From contig CAXKWD010000011.1 of assembly GCA_964059195.1 (NCBI GenBank), positions 13,362,451 to 13,426,450 on the forward strand: 64,000 nt of DNA, in the 5' to 3' direction. The notes beneath the pieces are model-generated. The model searched no databases. It saw nothing but the letters and a program-made list of their open reading frames with translations, and had not been told where the DNA came from. Both the position numbers and the translations under genes were made by a program. Source of the stretch: Ectobius pallidus (lineage: Eukaryota; Arthropoda; Insecta; Blattodea; Ectobiidae). This document shows, one piece after another, positions 1 through 11,394 of the stretch (positions within the stretch are counted from its first letter, which is position 1; each line of letters starts with the position of its first letter).

Positions 1-90
1 GCAAGTTTGACTTTCTCGCAGTAATGTCAGTTTTAGCTTTCTTGGTGTGTTGATTGTTTTGTTTGGAGATGTTTCCTAGTGTATGTTGCA

Positions 91-326
91 GTATTTCTAT
101 ATGAGGGGATTATTATCAAGTCCAGACTTCGCCTAAGAGCGAGGGAAACCCCCTCAAAAACCTCGCTTGGACTGGGTAGTGGCCAAATGGCCATCCACCA
201 TGAATGTGTATTTCTATTTGAGGGGATTATTATCCAGTCGAGACTTCGCCTAAGAGCGAGGGAAACCCCCTCAAAAAACTTCGCTTCGACTGGGTAGGAG
301 ACAATTGGCCATCCACCATGAATGTG
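91..326. repeat. 117-bp tandem repeat, two copies
   Basis: Two head-to-tail copies begin at 91 and 208 (period about 117 bp), and the tail of the unit recurs at 319. Each unit carries a short palindrome: a left TTGAGGGG pairs with CCCCTCAA, and in copy 2 CCAGTCGA pairs with TCGACTGG, so each unit can fold. A 72-codon plus-strand frame reads through both copies, but its residue pattern simply repeats with the unit. I do not regard it as a gene. Confidence 0.85.
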
Positions 327-1034
327 TTATTCTATGTTTTCTTTTTCGAGTAATTCTTTTGCATAAGTTTTTAAAGCTGAGAATGTGTTTTTGTATGTCC
401 AGTTCTGTAGAGCCGGCTAATGCTGTTATTGCATAAATGCGTGCTCTGTACTCTTCATATGTGATAATAGAAGCAGTTCGAATCCATGCGCCATTACAGG
501 CCACATTGTTAGAGCGAAATTGAAGGCTCCGACGAGCGTATTACTTCTTCGGAAGAATACATCGCCGATAGAAGAAAGAAATCTAAAGGGCAGAGAAGAA
601 CAATAAATTCTTATTTATGGGAAAGAAATGTTGCGATGATGTGCCAGCACTAAGAGTAATTCCTGCTAAAATACCAGATGTATTGTCGTTGTGTAAATTT
701 GAAGAATCAAAGAATGCCGAATGGCCTGTGGAAAGTTTGAACAATAGTGTTGTATACATTGACTCAGAATCTGATGCCTAAAAATGTAATAAATATAGGC
801 TGGACAGTATGCCTTCTATGCAATAACGGCATTGTTTTCTTTAACTGCCTGTATTTGTTTCCAGTAATTAAATTTGATATGTTTGTCTACAGGAATAAAC
901 GTATAAACGTCTGTACTTTCCAGGTCTTTTAGTTCGTTCTTGTAAGATTTCTACACTTTCAAAACTTTGTATGCTTTTTCTCAACATTGCATTTTGCCAC
1001 TAACGCTCTTGTTGCACCCAGGTACCCAATTGTT
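327..1034. other. unassigned sequence
   Basis: No recognisable gene. A minus-strand frame at 271-504 and a short open plus-strand stretch near 540-660 look weakly coding-like (charged residues, no low complexity). Neither resembles a family I know, and neither has convincing splice borders. Confidence 0.3.
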
Positions 1035-1260
1035 GTTCGATGGTCATGACAACTCCTTAGGCCTGTAACCGTCGACGGTGTGCCGGAATCCTGTCCTGAG
1101 GAATTCTTTTACATTCCTGTAAATATCCATGCATAGCAGTGTCGCACTTACTCATATATGGGTATAAATTCCACCGACCTGGGCACAGCATCAACCGACG
1201 AACTTGGTAAAAGAAAGCCAAGTATTTAACCAGCTCATCTGCTCCACCGGATTGACGATA
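1035..1260 (-). repeat. diverged tRNA-derived SINE, family C
   Basis: Read on the minus strand this holds 'CCAGGTCGGTGG' followed by 'ATGTAAAAGAATTCC' and 'GATTCCGGCACACCG'. These are the same landmarks, in the same order, as the SINE at 7195-7430 (CCCAGGTCGATGG, ATGTAAAAGAGATCC, TTCCGGCACACCG). The tRNA-like head is eroded. Family membership comes from comparison within this window. Confidence 0.6.
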
Positions 1261-1352
1261 ACTGTCACGAAGTAAAGCGATCCATCATAAACAGTATAGG
1301 CCTACCGTAAGCGAAAAGGGAGGCATATTGCCTGAATTCAGATGCAGTATAT

Positions 1353-1740
1353 AATCCCTACATTTGTAACTAGTCTCTATAGAATATTCACAAATTTGAT
1401 TTGGTTTAGAATTTGGTTTTGTTTAGTGTTTGGTTTCGTTTAGAGTTTACGTTTTTATCAATTCAAAGTGGGCTATGAAGTCTGTTAGTGTTAGTTTTGC
1501 GAATAATTAAAAGTAGAGACAGGAATATGTATGAGTGGATATTTTAAAGTGTTCTAGCTTAATCCCTGCATTTATAACGAGAATCCAAGGAATATCCACA
1601 GTAGTAATAGCATTAATTTACAGTATAATTTTCGTTTTTGTCATTTGTAACTGGGTTATGGAGTTTGTTAGTTGTGCTAACAATTAAAAGTACAGAGACA
1701 GGAATAAGTAATGCATGGATTGAGTGAAGTGTTGTAGAGA
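1353..1740. repeat. diverged 208-bp tandem duplication
   Basis: AATCCCTRCATTTRTAAC starts at 1353 and again at 1561. The two units then share GAATATYCAC, TTTTTRTCA, GGGYTATGRAGTYTGTTAGT and AATTAAAAGTA-(CAG)AGACAGGAATA in the same order. Only two units are visible and they differ by many substitutions and small indels, so this is an old local duplication. Confidence 0.75.
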
Positions 1741-2644
1741 ATTCCTGGAATCCTCAGCAGCGTTCCACTTTGTGAAGTTTATTCATTTGAGGAAGATCCA
1801 CAAAACGGCAGTGGATGCTCCATTTATCTGCAGCAAAGGAATATAGTTGTCGCTTTAAGATGCCACCAGTCTGCCTGACGAGTCTGTCATCGCCAGCTGC
1901 CATAAGAAGAGGAAGAGAAAAAAATGTTGCTTCTAGTTGGAAGATGTGCTTTTATCCAGCAGAGAAGCAGTCCAAGGTGACAGGTAGAGGGGGGGGTTGC
2001 AGGAAGCCAGGGAAATTGTGTATGTGAAATATCCCTCTCCCGCTCTCTCTGCGTCTTCTCCTGTAACATCAGGTTGAAAAGTACAATTTCTACAGGATTA
2101 GGGGAGACTCCGTGTTGTCTTTATGCAGGTACTTTACTCTCGTTGTTCCAATGCTCTCAAATCCCTTTCACGCAGTCGAGTTTGCCGACTTAACGAAAAA
2201 AAAAAGCATCTCAATGTAAACAATTGAACTTGAGAGAACTGCAGTTTGGTTGTAATTCTGGGGAGATGCATAATTAATGGCAGAAAATTTCGGGATGTGC
2301 GGAATTACTATATTATTGCTATGGTAACTGGTAAAATTTTGTAAGATCGAAATACGAGTTTGAATTAAATATACCTAAGAGGCCTATGAACTCAAGAGTT
2401 GCTTTTACTGAACATTATTACGAGGGAGATAATTTATTCAGGGTAAAACATGTGATCAGCAGTGACAGTTGTCTATGCAGGCAGGATGTATATTTGTAGA
2501 CGAATTCATTAAATAATATTTAAGTAATTTATGTTATTCATTTACATATTTATGCTTATATACGTATTTATTGAAAAGTTTATAGCAGACATACTCTGAT
2601 CGTCATTTAATATAGACGGTACAACTGAAATTTCAGAAATAAGG
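1741..2644. other. unassigned, AT-rich
   Basis: Holds short open frames on both strands at 1815-2069 that overlap each other and have no family signature. The rest, toward 2600, is AT-rich. I see no gene. Confidence 0.3.
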
Positions 2645-2826
2645 TACGCCTTTACCCCCAGGATTGCTCCTGGTACTCATTTCTGTTAGAGGCTGAGTCG
2701 AATAAAGGGCCATAGTGCCACCAGAAGGATTTGGCCAATCGAAAAATCTCAACGACCTCATCGGGAATCGAACCCGCGACCTTCCTCTTTGTAGCGCAGC
2801 GCCTCAACCACTACGCTACGGAGTAC
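2645..2826 (-). repeat. tRNA-derived SINE, family A (3' truncated)
   Basis: On the minus strand the element starts with an A-box-like GTAGCGTAGTGGTTGAGGCG and a B-box-like GGGTTCGATTCCCGATGAGG. It continues into the family body (CACTATGGCCC, GACTCAGCCTCTAACAG, GAGTACCAGGAGCAATCCTG). Compared with the copy at 18652-18957 it stops after GGGGGTAAAGGCG, so about 120 bp of the 3' end is missing. Confidence 0.85.
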
Positions 2827-4044
2827 ATTTAAAGTGTATTAAGAGAAAATATTTCTGGGAAAAGTAATTAACAGGAAAGGAAAGGCAAGAAAACTATGAT
2901 TTTTAAAAAAGAAACGTACTCACAATTATCACTTTTGTAAAGAAAAAATAAATATTTATAGATTTCTTATTAACAGTCGTCCAAGGGTAAAGACAAATGA
3001 AGCAAAGTTATTTTTCTTCAAAGTTTATTGTAAGCACTATATATACTTATTAAGGTAATTTAATAATTGGATTTCTAAATGTCTGCATATTAGTATACTC
3101 TGGTGTACGTAAATTACATTTCTAACATTTCTAACATTACAATGTATTCGTGACAATAAATCGTCATTCTCATTTATAATGTTAAAAAGAAAGGCTCGTT
3201 TTAATACGTATTTATCTACAACTTAGAAGAGAACTGTTATAGAACTCGCTTCGTAACTATTCGCAAGAAATTGTTTCCTGCAACTATACCACCTACACGT
3301 GGATTACTAATGCATATATATGAGGCTATTAATAACGTGTGTGACGTTAAACGTAATTATCTTGTATCAATATTGGATAGTTATTGAAACATTGGAATAA
3401 AATATGTAGGTGGTGTAATTTAAGTTATTTATTTATTAACACAACTTATACATTACACGTTATAAATTTTATATGAACCTTATTAGAAAGCCCACACATG
3501 AGCAAAGCTCGTTTTTGGGGCTGCATTGAACAAATCCGTTAGTAAGAGATAACATAAAAATACACAAACATCTCTGAAAGTTAACATATAAACTAAATAA
3601 TTAACTTAACAAAATATAAAGGGATATAAAATACTCAAGAATACAGAATAGAGAATTTATTTTAGAAATACGTATACCTTAATATTAATATCCAAGTAGA
3701 ATAACAGGGAAAATTATTTAGCTGAAACAAGTGAAAGCTATTGATTGTTTTTTTTTATTGTTATTGTTACCATTATGCCGTTATTATTAAAAATATATTT
3801 ATTATAAAATTGATTCACACTGTGTTTTATTTGTTTAAGTCTTTCAGGAAGTTCTAACTAGCATAATACTGTCTATTAACGAACTGATGGGACCCGGACT
3901 CACAATGTTCGGTACAGAAGACGGAGACATTCTGTAAAGAAAAAAGTCACGTCATTGTTTGCAAGTTCGTTTTCATTTGTTAACCGCCCCATAAAATAGA
4001 GTTGGTCATCTTTGCAGAACAAGAACTTCATTAACACGTCTAAT
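2827..4044. other. unassigned, AT-rich
   Basis: No open frame with family resemblance. Contains runs of A/T and an imperfect 10-bp inverted pair around 3288 and 3408 (see rejected items). Confidence 0.3.
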
Positions 4045-4800
4045 GCATCATTCCTCTGGCTTCCCGATATCGTTCAGCTTCAGAAGAATCACATCGTGCA
4101 TGTGGTCCCTATGCATAAGTTATCTTCTTGGAAATTGGAGAATGTCGGAGTAAAAAGCGACAAAGATATTTTCTAAGGATGTGTCCAGTGTGAAGACGAA
4201 GCATGGCAGCAGCTTCTTTCTTGGTCTATCTTGGTCTATCTGTCTGATGTTCTGACTTCCAGGGTTTCGTGGAAGTACGAGAATATAGTTCTACAAAGTG
4301 TCGTTCTTTTAGGAGTCTTTTTTATGGGTATACTGGCTGATAGGTATGATGGTCTGAATTGGAGTTATGTGTAACATAAAAATCGAATGATTATTCCAGT
4401 GAAGTGTTCTCGGATGAAAACAAGGATCCGTGAACTCGCGATGCGAGATGAGAACTCATCACTTGAGGCAGTATCCGAGAACTACTAAGACTGACTCGAT
4501 ATATAATCTCAAATCGTCATTCGAATTCTCAAGTCGGAAATTTCATCATGTTACATGATCTACTGCTACTGGTGCCGGCAATGGTTGTGGCTCACTCATA
4601 CAGTGAACCTCAAACGATTCACGCAGCGTTGTCAGATATTGCGTTAACGGCATTCTACTGCAAGCGTCAGTCTGTTCGTTGCCAGTAAGTTGGCAATGTC
4701 CAGGTACCCACAACAGAACGTCTTTTTTATTCGACTTCGAGTATACTTGGCAGGCATGGATTTCTATAGACTGAGGCCGTTCTGTGGATCCAGTTGCTTA
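4045..4800 (-). pseudogene. LINE remnant: RNase H domain and possible C-terminus
   Basis: A minus-strand frame ending in a stop at 4546-4548 reads DVLLWVPGHCQLTGNEQTDA (about 4640-4725). This is the conserved WVPGH...GNE.AD block of the RNase H domain carried by some non-LTR retrotransposons (I, R1 and related clades). Upstream residues (IEIHACQVYSKSNKK) fit the preceding helix, and a stop lies near 4805. Further along, at 4045-4200, another frame reads RLHTGHILRKYL... and ...RYREARG. This resembles the region that follows RNase H in such elements, but with a stop and no clear zinc knuckle, so I hold that part less firmly. No reverse transcriptase was found next to it. It is dead: frames are broken and most of the element is gone. 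Confidence 0.65.
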
Positions 4801-6133
4801 TGTGGCTGGTTTTTAATAACTTAGAATAACAAAATTAGTTATCTTCTACAGATGTAAGAGCATGTTGATGTAAAGCTGTCCGTATGGCCTCATTTTCACC
4901 ATTCAATCAGTTGTGTAGTAATGTACAGGTTTGTATCTGTGTCAAAACCGTATAACTAATTTTCTTCGGTTGGATTGGTTAAATTGAACAACTGCTCCTT
5001 ACTCTTGCTGAAGTAATATAAATTTCCAGAGAATTACTTTTAGAGGTACGGCAAAACGTTCAGTCTTTACTGAGTGCACTAATTAGTCATTTGTTTTATT
5101 CTGGTGATGTACTTTTCTAGTGAAACCTTTTTTTGTTTCTTTCATATTCTCAGTTTAATGAGGTAGTTGAAGGGTAAATCCCAAAAGAGAATGAAAATCA
5201 TCCTTAGGATTAGTACTATACATTTGAAAATTGAATTATAGGCTTAAACCGTCATCTATAACTCCAATGGATGAAATAATTCAGAAAAGTGTGGTTTTAC
5301 ATTTTCCCTTCAGAATTGAATACATGATAATTTCTGCTAATGTTTTTGCATTAAATATTCCTTGACGTTTTATTGCGGAACATAATATACGGGTAATGTT
5401 TTTCATTATCATTGCAATCTATTTTAATTCGTTACCGTCTCCCAGGAAGTATTAAAACATATGACATCTAGGAATAAGCGCTTGGTGTGCTTGACTATAA
5501 TGGCAGCAAACTTCACATTGCATGCAATTGTTAAAATGAGCAATCTTATTTAGGGTGCCTTTGAAATAAATTCTTCCCTAAGACGATGTTAGTTTTTCCA
5601 TGCCCTATATTTTAAAAGTAATTTTAATAATTGCTTCCTTCTCATTTGAGAAGTCTGAGCTACTCTGGATTGAGAATAACGATGACAGGGTAATATACTT
5701 CCCTTTGCTAAATATATTTGTAAAGGTATTAATATTTTAGTAATCTAAGAGATTCCTAAAAAGAAGCCGTTCATGATAAATTAAGGGACATCAATCGAGT
5801 CTATGAAACTGGTATACACATTTCATACGAATGGAAGACAGCTTCGTCTCCTGATGACGTCAGGCATGAGCACACGATAGTGGAATTGAGTGAGTTCGCT
5901 ACAGCCAGGTGCTATAGTGTGTGCGGAGAATAAATCTCCGCTGTCCGGAATACTAATGCCCCTCTCTTCTCCCTTCTTCGTTGGTGCTTATATTTTACAA
6001 AATCCTCGCAGAATTCTATGGCGTGAAACCAGAGTCAACTACACTGACGTGACAGGGTAACGTTCTGTCCTTCGCCTGTTCATTACTTTATGCTTGCTCT
6101 ACATGTACCGTAGGTACAATAGTTAATAGAGGG
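4801..6133. other. unassigned sequence
   Basis: AT-rich, with no frame of note. The final 100 bases run directly into the mariner remnant with no recognisable 5' part of that element. Confidence 0.3.
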
Positions 6134-6330
6134 AAGAAGTTCAAGTCTGATGAAGACATCCAATAGGCGGTGCACGAGTGGCTACAGCGTCAACCAAAAG
6201 AATTTTTCTCACGCGGTATCAAAGCACTTCCTATACGATGGCGCAAGTGCATTGAAGTTGGAGGGGACTATGTGGAAAAATAATGTACAAGCAAGCATTC
6301 TTCCTGCAGTAAAATAGTGATTCCCCCTCG
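6134..6330 (+). pseudogene. mariner transposase C-terminal fragment
   Basis: The plus frame reads KKFKSDEDIQ, an in-frame TAG, then AVHEWLQRQPKEFFSRGIKA and ...RWRKCIEVGGDYVEK before TAA at 6281-6283. This is the C-terminal end of mariner transposases (W-x-n-Q-P-x-F-F-x-x-G-I...RW.KC....GDYVEK). About 45 bp later the sequence TTCCCCCTCG|TA (ending 6330) looks like a mariner terminal repeat beside a TA. The catalytic region is absent. The same subfamily occurs at 28163-28432 on the other strand. Confidence 0.85.
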
Positions 6331-7054
6331 TACATACTCGGCTTACCTGTACCACAGTAGGTGTAGAGAATGGTGCCCTCAAGAGCAAACACATTCATTA
6401 CTGGAAAATATTACCGTTCACTCGCAAATGTTCATGTAAGGACAAAAGATACTGCCTACCGAAAATCCCCATATTATTCCCTGATTGCATAGATTTGGTT
6501 GAAAATATTGTTGCTATCACTCAAGCCTCAACACTTGCTATGAAATTCATGTGTCACTAAGTTCAAATGTGTTAAAACTAATTAAATGGTGAGAGTGCTG
6601 ATGCTAATGCATGGTAAACAATCACTAAACAAACATTTTTAATTAATTTAAACTGGAAACTGTTCATTGTGCAAAGTTTCTATATTTTTCTCTAAAATTT
6701 TATTTATTTATTTATTTATTTAGAACAATCTGCATACTCCGTTTCTTTACTACGGTGTAGGCCTAATTAAAATTAAGCACTATTGAATTTCATTATTTTT
6801 AAAGAAAACATAGGCCTATATATTATGACTGGCTCAGTAGAACGTATTGAATAGATTTCCCCATCTTGCACAGGAAATCGATGTGCTATTTGGGACGCAG
6901 TTGATGTGTTATCCGTTGTGAAGTCAGGGACTCAATCATGCCATAAATGACTTGGAAATAGCCAATAAATTCATGAGCGGCGAAGTCTCGAGGTAATTTA
7001 TCTAAGGGAGTTCCAAATCACGAGTTGCATTTATAATTACTAAAACTAAAAAAA
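6331..7054. other. unassigned, with (ATTT)n at 6697-6722
   Basis: AT-rich. It contains a short ATTT microsatellite and two TAGGCCTA octamers (6758, 6811). No gene seen. Confidence 0.4.
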
Positions 7055-7140
7055 ACTTCGTGGCACTACATCCCTCGAGGGACTTGGCCTACCACCCGAC
7101 CGCTGCGTCATCTACCGTAGGCAGATGGCAGGATTGGGCT
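7055..7140 (+). repeat. dispersed repeat D fragment
   Basis: GGCACTACATCCCTCGAGGG, then CTTGGCCTACCACCCGACCG and GCGTCATCTAC. A recognisably related, more diverged stretch lies at 25546-25605 (CTACAATCCCT..., GGTCTACCATCAGTCAACTG, CGTCATCTAC). From memory this resembles a short interspersed repeat common in insects (a 'GCACTACAGCCC...GGCCTTGGCCTACC' consensus). I cannot verify that here. Confidence 0.5.
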
Positions 7141-7194
7141 ACTTACCGAATAATATGTTATAAACATCTAATAAAATATACTTAAATTGAATAG

Positions 7195-7430
7195 TTTCGA
7201 TAGCATTTCTAGATTGAGACAATGCTATTAAAAGGCATTTAAGACATTTAAGGTTGCGGGTTCGATCCCGGCCCAGGTCGATGGCAATTATGTGTGCATA
7301 AATGTGGGAGGTCCATGTCAGTAGATTTACTGGCATGTAAAAGAGATCCTGCCGGAATTTTTTTCCGGCACACCGGTGACATTCACAGGACTAAGTTGCA
7401 GTACATCCCCGTCGTTAAATGACCAACTAC
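7195..7430 (+). repeat. tRNA-derived SINE, family C
   Basis: B-box-like GGGTTCGATCCCGGCCCAGG at 7258, then body landmarks GTAGATTTACTGGCATGTAA, GATCCTGCCGGA, TTCCGGCACACCGG, and an end near CCCCGTCGTTAAATGACC. The A-box part (7195-7250) is eroded. Related copies lie at 1035-1260, 13612-13735 and 44872-45030. Confidence 0.8.
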
Positions 7431-7732
7431 CAACCAAGACACTTAATCAAACTGACTGTTTCTCTCAAAACACTGTCGTAGAGCGGGTGGAAACCCAGTA
7501 ATTAATAAGCATCGATTTATTCAAAGATGGTTTGCTTATGTATTGAATACATCTTGCTTATATCATAATTACGTTATTATTACAGTTCCTAACGCACACG
7601 GTTAAGTATTGTCTCTTGAAAAATATTACGCACCTAGGAACAGATGTATTTCATTCAAGCTGTTTAGGTTATGTTTTCCTAATTTTTACAGGAGGTGATT
7701 ATAATTAACTGTCAACGTTGCTGAATCATGAA

Positions 7733-8130
7733 TTACTTCTTCTTCACCTAAGTTTCACCTCTCCCTTGTAGGGACATTTAAGCGACTCACGCCGCCCGAG
7801 ACTTACAGGGCCGCGACCTGTCGGGAGAGGGATTATCTATGGATCATATACATACTTCTTTGACCAGACAAGGACATGGCGGGCCTCCCCGGATGAGTGA
7901 TCGGCCCAATGCCGGGGCCATCTCCGAGACAACACGAACACGTAGGACGAGACATACCATTCACACATACATTCACTCTGTACAAGGCGAGGATGGGATG
8001 AAAATGATAATGACGGTCAGATGATATCCGGGGACCACGAGGGCCTATTGTTACCCGACATTCGTCTCAAAGGTGAGAAAAAACCCGGAAAACCCCACCT
8101 AGGTAACTTGTCCCGACCAATCATGGAGTA
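7733..8130 (-). repeat. SINE family B, 5' head missing
   Basis: Minus orientation. Relative to the copy at 20826-21255 it holds the body (GGGACAAGTTACCTAGGTGG, GTCCCCGGATATCATCTGAC, GGGCCGATCACTCATCCGGG, CGACAGGTCGCGGCCCTGTA) and the tail GGGAGAGGTGAAACTTAGG. It lacks the tRNA-like head, because the match stops at the CGGGACAAG junction. A 61-codon plus frame inside it is a shadow. Confidence 0.9.
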
Positions 8131-8943
8131 CATTTCTCGTAAAATATTACAATGCTGATTCCTGAAGCGTTGCAAGCGTAATTTACTTTATTTCCAGAAT
8201 AATTCTTAACGTACCCACGACAATAGTAACGTATGCATCAGTAACTACCCAGAATTTCTGGAAAGTGTAAAGTATAAAGAAAAGGCGAAGTGAATTTTTT
8301 ACATTTGTATGAGGCGGTAAGTTAAATTTCGATCAAGACTGAGTGAATCAGCTTCGTAATTAGCTAATTGCATACTCAATCTTATATGTTTTGGATCAAA
8401 ACGAATAAAAGATGTACCGGTATGAGTTTTTGGTCCAAATGTTTACAAACCGTCAGATTGTGTCGTGTGACATGGCCGACTGCCATTGAACACAATTTCA
8501 TCCTATATTTTCTATACGATTGTATTGCATGCAACGGAATAGAAACGTTTCTATTTTTCCATCCAAAAATATGAAATCAACCAATGAGCGTCATTCTATC
8601 CCCGAGTGACCTGTATGACGTGGAAACATGGCTGCCAGCGAACAGCTGATTCCTCCGTACGGCTGATTCTCTCCACTGCCAGCGCTCACTCGACCAGCGA
8701 ACATAACCTAAAGGATAAAACGGTATAATATTAATGTCAAGGAGATTAACTGATGCTAAGACGTTGAATTTACAACAATATTAACAATAACCATTATTAC
8801 AACCGGCATAAATGCTGAGGGGTTCTGGCAATTATGATAAAGATTCCGCAAAAAAGTATTACTTCTGTCAAGTGCGTACATATCGACCGCCATGTCGATT
8901 GTAATAGCTATAGATTTTTGTTTCCGGAGAACAGCTGGCGCTG

Positions 8944-8944
<1 letters not shown>
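8131..8944. other. unassigned sequence
   Basis: A locally GC-richer patch at 8590-8710 carries two CAGCTG E-box hexamers and two CCAGCG words, and another CAGCTG lies at about 8932. No gene or repeat family recognised. Confidence 0.3.
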
Positions 8945-8976
<32 letters not shown>

Positions 8977-9330
8977 CGTCTGTTTGAGCATAAAGCCATA
9001 AGACTTGTCACTATATCTAATCATACATTACCCACATTTACTTCATTAATACTGTATGGACGCAATTGAATTAAAATCTTTCTGATACGTCTTTTAAAAA
9101 CTTTCAGGTCATTAATGACTCTAATGCTAACAGGCAGATTATTGTACATCTTCAAACCAAACACCATGATGGATTTGTTGAAACTGTTTAAATTATGTTG
9201 AGGAATGCTAAACTTATTTCTATTTCGAGTATTGTAGGAATATTGGACCGAAACGCACTATCGTGTGCACAGCCACAAATATTTGTATATAAATGCTACT
9301 TGATACAAGTTTTTCAACCATTAAATTGGA
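8945..9330 (-). pseudogene. LINE 3' end: ORF2 tail plus (TTA)n terminus
   Basis: The minus frame ends at 9021-9023 and reads YNTRNRNKFSIPQHNLNSFN, then KSIMVFGLKMYNNLPVSIRV and NDLKVFKRRIRKILI. This is the conserved extreme C-terminus of Jockey/CR1-like non-LTR reverse transcriptases (NTR motif, then G...YN.LP..I.....L..FK...K..L). Further upstream the same frame shows VAFIYKYLWLC, matching the preceding helix, with one stop between. The (TTA)n run at 8945-8976 lies just past the short 3' UTR and is best read as the element's microsatellite-like tail. This gives a severely 5'-truncated insertion of about 390 bp. Confidence 0.8.
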
Positions 9331-9984
9331 TCGTGGGATATCGGCTAACGGCTATAACTATACCTGACAGAACTTGTTCCTTGATCTTCGGAGTAAACTT
9401 TCGAGACCCATGAAAAGTAAATAAATAAAACGTATACGTTAATAGCGTTCACTGTTGATCGTAAATTTGGATTAATTCATAGAAATACACTTCAGCAGAA
9501 GTGTTTGCCTTTATTTTTCCGAAGCTCTTCCAAATGATCCTCAATTCCACGATGTTTGAATAGCAGTACGCGCTTTTGCGTGCGCGTAATAAGAGCGTAC
9601 AGATTCCTAATAACGAAATGGAAGCTTAGTTTGAATCGACGGAGGTGTAGTACGTGCGCTGTTTACCAACCATCCAAACTGACTGGTTTCATGGCCCCAA
9701 TCTTCCGTTACTGTGTCCCCAGAGTTACCTGGCTTTACAGTCAACATAATAAAAAGGTGGCTATTTCTCCTTCCATTCGCTGAAAAGGAAATAGGTTCAT
9801 ACTGTCACCAGGGTTGCTGTTCCACAATAATAGTACCTTAAGCACCAAGCCTAAAGTAAAGACACGAGTACGTTTATGAAACGCGCAAAACTAGTTTCAT
9901 TATTTATCATTATAGGAAAGTTTCATACATTGGACCGTAATTAAATGTCTAAGTTTTGGATTTTTAGAATATCTTGTAATTGAT
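9331..9984. other. unassigned sequence
   Basis: Short plus frames (9556-9783) without family features. No repeat recognised. Confidence 0.3.
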
Positions 9985-9987
9985 TAA

Positions 9988-10846
9988 TGGCCGGTTTCTA
10001 TAAACTCGCGAATTACCTATGGGTAAATTATCCCATGAACAGAATTTACACAAGGAAAACTCTTACGAACAGAAATAATTTAAAGATAACGATCACACAC
10101 AGTTATGGCGAGTTTCTAGATAAATGTCCTCTAGGTAAATATGAAAATGAGAGATCTTTTTTTCTATAAACCAGGGTTAGATCTCTCCAAGGGTAAATCT
10201 TTGGGTTAATTTATCCTTTCATGGATGACAGGATAAAATTTAACCTCTCGTAGGATCAATATGGCGGACGTGCGCAGCTGATTGCAGTACCTGTAAAATA
10301 CAGTTTTAGAAATGCTCATATGATCTGTAGTGTTGACTTTGTTTCTCTGTAATAGGATAGGTTTAGCAGAATTTATATACATATTTCTTATTGAAATTTT
10401 CATGTACCGTACATTGTAGCTAATGACTGTATTTGCCGGTATTTGGTAGCACTGAGTGTGCAAACATTGCAAACTAAAGTCGTATTTCTAATTTTTCCTT
10501 CCTCTCACGCATTAGATCTTAACAATAGTAGTATTTATCTGAAGACAATATTATTCCGAACTAATTAGTATAATGTATATTGCAAAACCATGTCTTGACT
10601 TGCAGTAGTGGAAACATAGGATGAAACAATCACATCTCCGTTATTCAAGATCTATTCTCAGTGTTCACCGTAGCTCATTGTCAGCGTGCACTGTCAGAGG
10701 TCCACTGTTCGATCCCCGGCATGGTAGTATATATTATTTTTTATTTCCTCATTATACCATTAGTGCTCTGGTGGGTGATTCTGGAACTAAGTTGTCCATT
10801 GGATAATTTACCCATAGGTATTTCGCGAGTTTATAGAAACCGGGCA
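9988..10846. mobile_element. 859-bp nonautonomous DNA transposon, 55-bp TIRs, TAA duplication
   Basis: The left end TGGCCGGTTTCTATAAACTC (9988) is matched by the reverse complement of the right end, TGCCCGGTTTCTATAAACTC (10846). The TIRs extend about 55 bp with about 5 mismatches and include ACCTATGGGTAAATTATCC. Both ends are flanked by TAA (9985-9987 and 10847-10849), a 3-bp target duplication as used by PIF/Harbinger elements. The superfamily call rests only on that and is therefore tentative. No transposase is present: the 88-codon minus frame inside has no family features. A tRNA-like SINE head lies within it at about 10660-10760. Confidence 0.85.
10660..10760 (+). repeat. tRNA-like head fragment
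   Basis: TAGCTCATTGTCAGCGTGC resembles a tRNA A box, and TCCACTGTTCGATCCCCGG, about 30 bp later, resembles a B box. There is no acceptor-stem complementarity, so this is a SINE head or tRNA fossil rather than a gene. It sits inside the 859-bp element. Confidence 0.55.
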
Positions 10847-10849
10847 TAA

Positions 10850-11394
10850 GCAAACGGTTCTCGGTCATCTGCTGTTAGTAGATCTCGTCTTTTCCTATAG
10901 ATTGTAGGCTACAAAGCATGGAAGTCACCGGGCTTCTCTTGAAACTTTAACTCACAAAACACACAAAAAGTAACTTATTTTAGTACAATATTAAAATTAG
11001 TATGAACAGAATAGACTTTATTTTAATTACAGGTTGTTTATTGTGCAGTTTCATTTGCAGCTCTCAAGGTATCAAGATTGTTCCGTATTCGATATTAATC
11101 CGTACCAAACCAGTATTATAATGAAAATCTGGACTTTATTGGATGTCATTAAGTTACCGTTACATCACATATAGTAAGCGAATCATAGTATGGTCGAACA
11201 AAAAATTATTTAACATTCCAAAAAAATGTTCAAAATGTAAATAATAACAATACACTTATTGTAGCCAGATAGTCAAACAAAGTGTACGAAATACATTACT
11301 TAAATTGCATTAAGCAAAATTATAATTTTACATATTTGCGCTTCTATTTCGGATGACATTCACATTTATTGATTTTATTCTTTTAGTTACAGAG
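10850..11394. other. unassigned, AT-rich
   Basis: Nothing recognised. Confidence 0.3.

Noticed and set aside
79..297. 72-codon frame
   Set aside because: Its residues repeat with the 117-bp DNA repeat; no evidence of selection on protein.
3288..3417. Short element bounded by ACCACCTACA and TGTAGGTGGT
   Set aside because: Only about 10 bp of inverted match, no clear target duplication and no second copy.
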